Origin: Bacteroidales bacterium UBA6401
Lineage (GTDB): Bacteria; Bacteroidota; Bacteroidia; Bacteroidales; UBA932
Direction of reading: 5' to 3'
DNA: 20,970 bases
NCBI GenBank assembly: GCA_002438635.1
Contig: DJPX01000001.1
Span: 31,495-52,464, forward strand
Shown here: piece after piece, positions 15,371-20,970 of the stretch
Position numbering within the stretch: the stretch's first letter is position 1
Layout: every line of letters starts with the position of its first letter
Made by a program: the position numbers and the translations under genes
Notes under the pieces: generated by a model
Seen by the model: only the letters and a program-made list of their open reading frames with translations
Database searches by the model: none
Told to the model about the DNA's origin: nothing

Positions 15371-16290
15371 AGAGGATGCGCCTTCTTATAAGTATTTTTA
15401 AGTTTTTCTATTGAATTGTGAGTATATACTTGTGTAGCAGCAAGAGAAGAGTGCCCCAGCATTTCCTTTATACTGTTAAGACCCACCCCATCGTTGAGCA
15501 GTTCCGTCGCCAGTGTATGTCTTAAGACATGTGGCGATTTCCGCGAAGTGATGGTCTTTTCCTTGCCCAATTCGGCTTTGACTGCTCTATCTACAAAGGT
15601 GGGGTAGAGGGGAATCCCAGAGGGAGTGAGCAGTAGGTTTTCAGATGCAGGTAAATCGAGCATTGAACGTGCTTTGAGGTATAATTTGATTTCTTGTATA
15701 AGATGATCTTCAAGTGGAATTTCTCTTTCTTTGTCGCCTTTGCCATGAACGGAAAGGGTCTGTCTTGTGAAATCCATGTCTTTTCGTTTTAAGGAGATAA
15801 GTTCGCTTCTTCTTATTCCGGTATAGAATAAAATGCTTATTATAACCCTCTTTAGGACTTTTTCATATTCCTTCGAGGCGTGTTTTCCACTTATTAGCGT
15901 TAGGGCATCCTCACTGGCGTACAGTTTAGTGTCTTCGAAGTAACTGGACATGGAGTCTGTGCGATAGAATATAGGAAGTGGCTTGTCCGTTTTCGGGCGG
16001 ATGATGTTCTTCACCGGATTAGATTCTAGCAATCTCTGCTTTACAAGGTACTTTGCAAAACTGCTCAGTGCGCTGAGGTGCATTACGACAGTGCGTTTGC
16101 CCAGGTGCTTTTTCTCCATTAAAAACACTTCGAAGGAGCGAAGTATTTGTGAATTTAGGCTTTGAAGGAGATCTTCATTTTCGATATAGCCGCAAAACTC
16201 TTCCAGAACATCCTTATAAATCTGGATTGTTCTGGGGGAATATCGTTTTATTCCGCTAAGGTAGTCAAGGTATTCGTCTATGAGTTTCAT
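15349..16290 (-). CDS. Xer-type tyrosine recombinase
   Basis: This 313-residue recombinase has an N-terminal SAM-like DNA-binding domain (about 1-95) and a C-terminal catalytic domain. With the start at 16290, the catalytic set is complete: R160 (TGIRRSEL), K184 (HGKGDKE), H254 and R257 (HVLRHTLA), H280 (LGHSS) and nucleophile Y289 (VYTHNS). It resembles XerC/XerD chromosome-dimer resolvases; which one cannot be decided here. The frame is open 38 codons further upstream, but that part overlaps the opposite gene and its promoter, and the ATG at 16290 matches the family N-terminus (LIDEYLDYLSGIKRYSPRTI). It leads the operon with recF. Confidence 0.9.
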   Translation of the reverse strand: MKLIDEYLDYLSGIKRYSPRTIQIYKDVLEEFCGYIENEDLLQSLNSQILRSFEVFLMEKKHLGKRTVVMHLSALSSFAKYLVKQRLLESNPVKNIIRPKTDKPLPIFYRTDSMSSYFEDTKLYASEDALTLISGKHASKEYEKVLKRVIISILFYTGIRRSELISLKRKDMDFTRQTLSVHGKGDKEREIPLEDHLIQEIKLYLKARSMLDLPASENLLLTPSGIPLYPTFVDRAVKAELGKEKTITSRKSPHVLRHTLATELLNDGVGLNSIKEMLGHSSLAATQVYTHNSIEKLKNTYKKAHPLCQDLKK

Positions 16291-16321
16291 TTGGCTCTTC
16301 TTACAAAAATAACTATTTTTG
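16290..16321 (+). promoter_or_regulatory. Promoter of the HsdR_N-like / cca / asparaginase operon
   Basis: TTTG (16290-16293) and TATTTTTG (16314-16321) are 20 bp apart, a full match to the Bacteroidota consensus. The start ATG at 16328 is only 6 bases after the -7 box, so the transcript may be leaderless or nearly so. The two divergent -7 boxes form the perfect inverted repeat CAAAAATA-AC-TATTTTTG (16304-16321). Confidence 0.7.
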
Positions 16322-16334
16322 CGCTCTATGCAAA
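16304..16334 (-). promoter_or_regulatory. Promoter of the recombinase-recF operon
   Basis: On the minus strand, TTTG (16331-16334) and TATTTTTG (16304-16311) are separated by 19 bp, matching the Bacteroidota consensus TTTG / TAnnTTTG exactly. Transcription would begin only a few bases before the recombinase ATG at 16290. The -33 box lies inside the first codons of the opposite gene. Confidence 0.75.
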
Positions 16335-16735
16335 CTCTATGGGATCCGCTCCGTAAAAAAGAGGTGGCATTGACGCCTGAGGAAAAAGTAAGACAGTGGT
16401 TCATTAGTTATTTGAACCGCTCGTGTGGCGTACCTATGACATTGATGAATAGTGAAGTGTCACTTCAATACGGCGCGAAACCTTTTAGGGCCGATGTGGT
16501 GGTGTTCGATCGCACTGGGCTTCCGATTATGGTGGTAGAGTGTAAGAGAGAAGATGTGGAGATAGGGCCGGATGTGTTGCGCCAGGCACTTCGCTATCAC
16601 GCTGTCTTGAACATAGATTATGTGGTACTTACCAATGGTAGAACTACTTACGTATATAAGAGAGATGCTAAAGGGGTATTTAGTCCGTTGCGAGCGGTGC
16701 CGAATTATGAAAGTATGTTATGTCGGGGTATCTAG
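16328..16735 (+). CDS. Stand-alone HsdR_N-type nuclease-domain protein
   Basis: This 135-residue protein consists of little more than the N-terminal nuclease domain of type I restriction R subunits (HSDR_N type, PD-(D/E)XK fold). From the ATG at 16328 the core is D56 in FRADVVVFD, then E71 and K73 in MVVECKRED, followed by the helix VLRQALRYHAVLNIDYVVLTNG. The metal-binding residues look intact. No helicase, methylase or specificity gene is nearby, so it is not part of a classical restriction system. A TTG three codons upstream (16319) is an alternative start but lies in the -7 box. It overlaps the CCA-adding enzyme gene by 16 bp. Such small proteins are found in other Bacteroidota; their role is unknown to me. 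Confidence 0.8.
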   Translation: MQTLWDPLRKKEVALTPEEKVRQWFISYLNRSCGVPMTLMNSEVSLQYGAKPFRADVVVFDRTGLPIMVVECKREDVEIGPDVLRQALRYHAVLNIDYVVLTNGRTTYVYKRDAKGVFSPLRAVPNYESMLCRGI

Positions 16736-18144
16736 ATAAGGAAATATTTCATATCGTAAGCGATGTGGCATTTCAGCACGGGGTGAGAGCTTTTGTGATA
16801 GGAGGTTATGTCCGTGATTGTTTCTTGGGCAGGACTTGTAACGACATCGATATCGTAGTAGAAGGTAGTGGGATAGAGTTCGCCAAGGCAGTAGGGGAGA
16901 GGGTGTGTAAGTATGTTTCTTATTTTAAGAACTTTGGTACGGCTATGCTTCATTATCAAGGCGATGAGGTGGAGTTTGTAGGTGCTAGAAAAGAGTCTTA
17001 TCGAAGAGAGTCCCGTAAGCCTATTGTGGAAAATGGCACTCTGGAGGATGATCAACTTCGTAGGGATTTTACTATAAATGCCATGGCTTTTTCTCTGCAG
17101 AAAGATTCTTTCGGAGAATTAGTGGATCCATTCGGAGGGTTGGAGGACTTGAGAAGAGGAATAATCAGAACCCCACTTGACCCGAGAATGACTTACTCCG
17201 ATGATCCTTTGCGAATGCTGCGTGCTGTGCGTTTTGCTACTAAATTAAGTACTCCACAATTAAGGTTTAAGATAGTGCCGGAGTCTTTGGAAGCCATTTC
17301 AGAGATGTCGCAGAGGCTTTCTATACTTTCTATGGAGCGTATAACTGAAGAGTTAAATAAGATGTTGCTTTCTTCGCAACCATCTATGGCATTCGAGTTG
17401 ATGGAACGTACTGGTCTGCTAAAACAGATACTTCCGGAATTGTGTCTTTTAAAAGGAGTGGAAACAGTGGAAGGAAGAGGCCATAAAGAGAACTTTTCGC
17501 ACACGCTTATGGTTCTGGACAAGGTCGCCGCTACCGATGGACCAGAGCCTAAATTATGGCTAAGGTGGGCAGCCCTTCTTCATGATATAGGAAAGCCTGC
17601 TTCTAAAAAGTATGACCCTTCCCTTGGATGGACTTTCCACGGACACGAGGTGATAGGCTCCAAGATGGTGCCGGCGATTTTCAATAGATTGAAATTGCCC
17701 GTGGAGGCGGCCAAATATGTGCGTAAACTCGTATGGTTGCATTTGCGTCCTATTGCTCTTGTGGATGAAGGTGTTACGGATTCTGCGGTTCGTCGTTTAC
17801 TTTTCGACGCCGGAGATGATATCGAGGACCTAATGATATTATGCAGGGCTGATGTGACTTCTAAAAATCCGGTCAAAGTCGCGCGTGTTCAGTCTAATTT
17901 CACACTTGTGGAGAAGAAACTACTTGAGGTGGAGGAAAAAGACAAAGTGCGTAATTTTAAGAATCCAATTACTGGTGAATATGTTATGGCTGTTTATGGG
18001 ATAGAGCCATGTAGGGAGATTGGCCTGATAAAGGAGAGGATAAAAGAGGCTATTCTCGATGGCGTGATAGCCAATGATTTCGCAGCGGCGGATAAATTTA
18101 TGCGGCAGATTGCTGAAGAATATGGATTAAAAGCTGTAAAGTAG
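16720..18144 (+). CDS. cca: tRNA CCA-adding nucleotidyltransferase with HD domain
   Basis: This 474-residue enzyme adds or repairs the CCA 3' end of tRNA without a template. The class II nucleotidyltransferase head shows VIGGYVRD (26-33), the metal-binding NDIDIVVEGSG with D42 and D44, and RRDFTINAMAF (114-124), followed by the RNA-binding MLRAVRFA segment (167-173). The C-terminal half carries an HD-type domain with H261, H288-D289 and H307/H309 (ALLHDIGKP, TFHGHE), which may add phosphohydrolase activity. Length and order are normal for the group. It overlaps the upstream gene by 16 bp and is followed by the asparaginase gene after 1 bp, so the three are an operon. Confidence 0.95.
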   Translation: MSGYLDKEIFHIVSDVAFQHGVRAFVIGGYVRDCFLGRTCNDIDIVVEGSGIEFAKAVGERVCKYVSYFKNFGTAMLHYQGDEVEFVGARKESYRRESRKPIVENGTLEDDQLRRDFTINAMAFSLQKDSFGELVDPFGGLEDLRRGIIRTPLDPRMTYSDDPLRMLRAVRFATKLSTPQLRFKIVPESLEAISEMSQRLSILSMERITEELNKMLLSSQPSMAFELMERTGLLKQILPELCLLKGVETVEGRGHKENFSHTLMVLDKVAATDGPEPKLWLRWAALLHDIGKPASKKYDPSLGWTFHGHEVIGSKMVPAIFNRLKLPVEAAKYVRKLVWLHLRPIALVDEGVTDSAVRRLLFDAGDDIEDLMILCRADVTSKNPVKVARVQSNFTLVEKKLLEVEEKDKVRNFKNPITGEYVMAVYGIEPCREIGLIKERIKEAILDGVIANDFAAADKFMRQIAEEYGLKAVK

Positions 18145-18145
18145 T

Positions 18146-19147
18146 ATGCGCTCGTCTATTTTGTTGATATATATGGGAGGAACGATTGGCATGAAGGCTG
18201 ATCCAGATGGTGTTCTAAAGCCTTTCGATTTTTCACAGATCTCGTCGGAAGTCCCGGAATTAGGCAAATTTGCCTGTAAGATAGATCATCTGGTTTTCGA
18301 TCCGCTCATAGATTCTTCAGATGTGGAGCCAGGCATGTGGAGCACGCTTGCTGGGATTATAGAGCAGAATTATAATGAGTACGACGGTTTTGTGGTCTTA
18401 CATGGAACAGATACTATGGCTTATTCTGCGTCGGCGCTTAGTTATATGTTAGAGAATTTGGGTAAGCCGGTGATTTTTACGGGAAGTCAACTGCCTATTG
18501 GGGCGTTGCGCACAGATGGGCGTGAGAATCTTCTCTCGTCTGTGGAGATAGCCTCCGCTAGGCGTTACGACGGAAGTCCCATGGTAAGCGAAGTCGCGAT
18601 TTATTTCGGCTCTAAACTTCTCCGTGGAAGTTGCAGCACTAAGGTAAATGCCGAAAGTTTTGAAGCATTTGCTTCTCCTAATCTGGAGCCATTGGCCACG
18701 GTCGGAATCAATATCAAGTATAACGAACCCATTTTGAAACCACTCCCTTGTGAGCCATTGAAGGTGCATAAGAACTTGGATACTAGAGTAAGTATACTTA
18801 AGATACATCCGGGTATAACTCCGGCGCTTGTTTCTAATGTACTTCTCGGTGAGGATACAAGGGCTGTGATAATCGAGACCTACGGAGCCGGTAATGCTCC
18901 TTCTAAGGATTGGTTCTTAAATATTGTTCGGAAGGCTTCGGATTCGGGGAAAATCTTAGTGAATGTGACTCAATGTCTTTCCGGTAGTGTCAATATGGAC
19001 ATATACGCTAACGGGAAAGCCATGGAAAAGTGCGGTGTCATCTCCGGGGGCGATTCTACCACGGAGTCTATGCTAGCAAGATTATTCTATTTGTTAGGGA
19101 AATACGGAAGCGATACCGATGCCGTTCGGCGGGCATTGGCGTTATAG
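18146..19147 (+). CDS. ansA: Type I (cytoplasmic) L-asparaginase
   Basis: This 333-residue enzyme hydrolyses L-asparagine to aspartate and ammonia. The first catalytic threonine is T13 in YMGGTIGM. The second site block is LHGTDTMAY with T88 and D89; K166 lies in STKVNAESFEAF, and the conserved FTGSQLPIGALRTDGREN (111-128) is present. No signal peptide is seen, which fits the AnsA type. The start is the ATG one base after the cca stop. The stop codon at 19145-19147 falls just inside the opposing yicC gene, so the two genes meet with a 6 bp tail overlap and no terminator is visible between them. Confidence 0.93.
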   Translation: MRSSILLIYMGGTIGMKADPDGVLKPFDFSQISSEVPELGKFACKIDHLVFDPLIDSSDVEPGMWSTLAGIIEQNYNEYDGFVVLHGTDTMAYSASALSYMLENLGKPVIFTGSQLPIGALRTDGRENLLSSVEIASARRYDGSPMVSEVAIYFGSKLLRGSCSTKVNAESFEAFASPNLEPLATVGINIKYNEPILKPLPCEPLKVHKNLDTRVSILKIHPGITPALVSNVLLGEDTRAVIIETYGAGNAPSKDWFLNIVRKASDSGKILVNVTQCLSGSVNMDIYANGKAMEKCGVISGGDSTTESMLARLFYLLGKYGSDTDAVRRALAL

Positions 19148-20038
19148 AATGTTCATCGACTGCTCACGCATTTTTTCAAGTTCATCTTTCATCTTTACGA
19201 CAAGTTGCTGAATCATAGCGTGATTAGCTTTGGAGCCTGTGGTGTTTATCTCGCGACCCATTTCCTGAATTATAAATCCGAGTTTCTTTCCCGGATATGG
19301 TTCGTTGTTAATGGTGTCTATAAAGTATTTACAATGCTGACGTAGCCTTACCTTTTCCTCGTTAATATCCAGTTTTTCCAGGTAGAAGATCATCTCCTGC
19401 TCGAAGCGGTCGTTATCCATTTTTAAGTTTAGATCTTCGGCTGCTTTGGTGATGCGTTCTTTTATTGCGTCTATGCGTTGTCCTTCGTAGCTTTCTACTT
19501 TATCGTATAGGTTAAGGATTTCTGTTACTCTGGAAGTGACGTCGTGGTATAGGATTTCACCTTCTTTAGCGCGGTATTCGTTAACACTATTTAGGCAATC
19601 TTCGAAAGCCTTTTCTATTGTAGGCCAATCGTCTTCTTCTATAATATCGACTTTTTGCGAGTCTATAACGTCGGGTAGTCTTATGACAGAGGATAGGATC
19701 TGGGCTGCACTTTGTGGATTTACGAATAACTCGTAAGGGCTTCCCGATTTTTGGGCCAATAGGTTCAGCTGTTCGATATAGCCTTCTGCTATTTTTTCGT
19801 TAATAGAATGGGAGGTTGCCAGTTCATTTGCTTCCCATGTCATGTATACATCTATTGTGCCTCGTTGTAGCGATTTTGCTATTTTCTGCCTTATAAGTAA
19901 ATCTTTGTCTTTAGGGAGAAGGTTGGATTTTATGCTTATGTCCGCGCTTTTTCCATTAAGAGTGCGGATCTCGATGGTGAGTTTTCCTTTGGGCAAAATT
20001 GCTGCAGCCTTGCCGTAGCCTGTCATTGACTTTATCAT
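19142..20038 (-). CDS. yicC: YicC family endoribonuclease
   Basis: This 298-residue protein has both signatures of the YicC family: the N-terminal MIKSMTGYGKA and the C-terminal GREINTTGSKANHAMIQQ followed by MREQSMNIL (DUF1732 region, about 210-298). Some members, including E. coli YicC, have been reported to be endoribonucleases involved in small RNA turnover. In Bacteroides-type genomes yicC often precedes gmk; here it is followed by the opposing asparaginase gene, so it stands alone on its strand. A possible -7 box (TAATTTTG) lies 23 bp upstream of the start. Confidence 0.92.
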   Translation of the reverse strand: MIKSMTGYGKAAAILPKGKLTIEIRTLNGKSADISIKSNLLPKDKDLLIRQKIAKSLQRGTIDVYMTWEANELATSHSINEKIAEGYIEQLNLLAQKSGSPYELFVNPQSAAQILSSVIRLPDVIDSQKVDIIEEDDWPTIEKAFEDCLNSVNEYRAKEGEILYHDVTSRVTEILNLYDKVESYEGQRIDAIKERITKAAEDLNLKMDNDRFEQEMIFYLEKLDINEEKVRLRQHCKYFIDTINNEPYPGKKLGFIIQEMGREINTTGSKANHAMIQQLVVKMKDELEKMREQSMNIL

Positions 20039-20060
20039 AGTGTATCTGTCTTTAGATATG

Positions 20061-20068
20061 CAAAATTA
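20061..20068 (-). promoter_or_regulatory. Possible -7 box of yicC
   Basis: The minus strand reads TAATTTTG, a match to TAnnTTTG, 23 bp upstream of the yicC ATG and between the rpmE2 terminator and yicC. There is no TTTG at the expected -33 distance, where the rpmE2 terminator T-tract lies, so support is partial. Confidence 0.4.
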
Positions 20069-20092
20069 AGCAACATTCAGGAAATAACCTAT

Positions 20093-20133
20093 AAAAAAGA
20101 GAGGAGACAAAACTATTTTAGTCTGTCTCCTCT
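20093..20133 (-). terminator. Rho-independent terminator of rpmE2
   Basis: Perfect 10 bp arms AGAGGAGACA (20100-20109) and TGTCTCCTCT (20124-20133), with an inner ACTA/TAGT pairing, form a strong hairpin. On the minus strand it is followed by six T (20093-20098). It begins 26 bp after the rpmE2 stop codon. Confidence 0.88.
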
Positions 20134-20158
20134 TATCCTTTTAAGAAAGAATTTCGTT

Positions 20159-20410
20159 TTATTTCTTTCTTGCCTTGTATCTCTGGTAGAACTGATCTAC
20201 ACGGCCGGCTGAATCGACTATCTTAGTCTTACCGGTATAGAATGGGTGAGATGAACTTGAGATCTCGACCTTTACTACAGGATATTCAACACCATCTACG
20301 TCGATAGTCTCTTTCGTGGTAGCGCAAGAGCGTGTGATGAATACTTCCCCGTTAGACATATCCTTGAAAGCTACAAGGCGGTAGGTTTCGGGATGAATTG
20401 CTGTCTTCAT
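20159..20410 (-). CDS. rpmE2: Ribosomal protein L31 type B
   Basis: This 83-residue ribosomal protein of the large subunit starts MKTAIHPETYRLVAFKDMSN, with SSSHPFYTGKTKIVD and VDQFYQRYKARKK in the C-terminal half, all typical of L31 type B. The zinc-binding CxxC motifs of type A are missing; only C29 is present, so zinc is not needed. It is a single-gene unit with a full consensus promoter upstream and a strong terminator downstream. Confidence 0.96.
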   Translation of the reverse strand: MKTAIHPETYRLVAFKDMSNGEVFITRSCATTKETIDVDGVEYPVVKVEISSSSHPFYTGKTKIVDSAGRVDQFYQRYKARKK

Positions 20411-20439
20411 AATTACACTAGTGTTTAAAAATTGAGTTG

Positions 20440-20470
20440 CAAAGATAGTCTTTTTATTTTAGAAAACAAA
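20440..20470 (-). promoter_or_regulatory. Promoter of rpmE2
   Basis: On the minus strand, TTTG (20467-20470) and TATCTTTG (20440-20447) are 19 bp apart, a complete match to the Bacteroidota promoter consensus. The rpmE2 ATG at 20410 would follow a leader of roughly 23 bases. Confidence 0.75.
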
Positions 20471-20819
20471 ATTTACCGATTTACCAGAATGCCGTGAGCA
20501 ATAACAGTGGTTTTGCTCCCCAAAGGTGTCAAAATAAGCTTTTTGTGAGCAAAAAGGGCACTTTTACTAACAGCATCTCTCTTTGATACAGATGATTACT
20601 GTTAAATTTGTTCATGGGTGACTAACCATCCCTAAGCATTCATTCGCATAACTTCACAATTTCATTTCTGAGTTGTATTACTTTTGTCCTTGAAAAGGCC
20701 TTATTTTCGGACAAAATAGTCAGATTGAAGTTTTTGTCCGAGAAAAGGCTGTTTTCTCGGACAAAAATAGGGTCAGGGGGAAAACCCTGTGTAAGAAAAA
20801 GCCCCCATACCCATTAGGA
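20471..20819. other. Intergenic region with several hairpins, no gene
   Basis: I see no gene in this stretch. It has a small perfect hairpin, CTTTTTG-TGAG-CAAAAAG (20539-20556), in which GTGAGCAA repeats the sequence at about 20494. Two tandem palindromic units follow at 20682-20767 (listed separately), then a G/C-rich patch (GGTCAGGGGGAAAACCCTG) and a CCCCC run near 20802. This looks like accessory or decaying intergenic DNA. Confidence 0.6.
20682..20767. repeat. Two tandem palindromic (REP-like) units
   Basis: The second unit is a perfect 16 bp inverted repeat (20731-20746 and 20752-20767, core TTGTCCGAGAAAA / TTTTCTCGGACAA) with the 5-base loop GGCTG. About 50 bp to its left is a diverged copy (20682-20716) keeping TTTTGTCC, GAAAAGGC and CGGACAAAA but with a broken stem. 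Both copies are followed by a similar TAG(GG)TCAG tail, so this is a direct duplication of a hairpin element. It may be a genome-wide intergenic repeat. Confidence 0.75.
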
Positions 20820-20939
20820 TTAGCGCACCAAAAGTTGATGATGTATAATGTATTCTAGAGTACAACAATTGCCCACCACGAATTGATTAAGAGTCTTGGT
20901 TGTAGGTCTTTGCTCTTGAGTCAAGCGAGTGTGCTTCAT
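20820..20939 (-). pseudogene. Possible IS30-type transposase N-terminal remnant
   Basis: A 39-codon frame from the ATG at 20939 begins MKHTRLTQEQR, which resembles the start of IS30-family transposases (basic residues, then LTxEQR). The similarity stops after about 15 residues and the frame ends at a TAA (20820-20822). The DNA just upstream contains the inverted repeat AATAGT-N8-ACTATT (about 20949-20968 on the plus strand). It could be the damaged end of an insertion sequence that continues beyond the window, or chance similarity. Confidence 0.3.
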
Positions 20940-20970
20940 GTTAAAAATAGTATTACGACACTATTGCACT

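Noticed and set aside
16291..16404. 38-codon N-terminal extension of the recombinase
   Set aside because: It overlaps the opposite gene and both promoters; the family N-terminus starts at the ATG at 16290.
1..20970. CRISPR arrays, tRNA or rRNA genes
   Set aside because: No regularly spaced repeats, and no tRNA- or rRNA-like sequence, was recognised on either strand.

Overview
The window reads as a chromosomal segment of a Bacteroidota bacterium, most likely an anaerobic member of the Bacteroidales. The evidence is a methylmalonyl-CoA decarboxylase-type gene set, a bacterial V-type ATPase operon with a DUF2764 gene, a DUF4301 protein, RecF next to a DUF721 protein, and several promoters of the Bacteroidota form TTTG-N19/20-TAnnTTTG. 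Species cannot be named from this.

Layout. At the left edge (1-242) is the 3' end of an Rpn-family nuclease/transposase. It is followed by about 430 bp without a credible gene, rich in stems, that may be a decayed group II intron or another structured RNA. From 11231 down to 730, eleven minus-strand genes run almost without gaps: mmdA, a gamma subunit, a biotin carrier, a beta subunit, then atpE, DUF2764, atpA, atpB, atpD, atpI and atpK. A strong terminator (671-706) closes the run. A second minus-strand operon (16290 down to 11449) carries a Xer-type recombinase, recF, a DUF721 gene, a pdxB-like gene and a DUF4301 gene. A plus-strand operon (16328-19147) carries a stand-alone HsdR_N-type nuclease domain, a CCA-adding enzyme and a cytoplasmic asparaginase. 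These two operons diverge from two overlapping promoters within a 45 bp interval. yicC (minus) meets the asparaginase gene tail to tail. rpmE2 (ribosomal protein L31 type B) follows with its own promoter and terminator. The right edge (20471-20970) has no intact gene; it holds tandem hairpin repeats and a short frame resembling an IS30-type transposase N-terminus.

How the parts work together. The first eleven genes form a coherent sodium-bioenergetics unit. A membrane biotin decarboxylase would pump Na+ while converting methylmalonyl-CoA to propionyl-CoA (succinate to propionate fermentation). A V-type ATPase, whose c-ring subunit keeps the residues that bind Na+ in Enterococcus hirae NtpK, could turn that gradient into ATP or rebuild it. 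No terminator is visible between the two modules, so they may be co-transcribed. The remaining genes are largely housekeeping (DNA repair and replication, tRNA maturation, vitamin B6, ribosome).

The points I consider most worth checking are: the co-linear Na+ pump and V-ATPase; the minimal V-ATPase gene set lacking recognisable C, F and G genes; a cysteine pair in AtpA matching the redox-switch pair of eukaryotic V-ATPases; loss of the catalytic arginine in the PdxB-like protein; the interlocked divergent promoters; and the structured or repetitive DNA at both edges.
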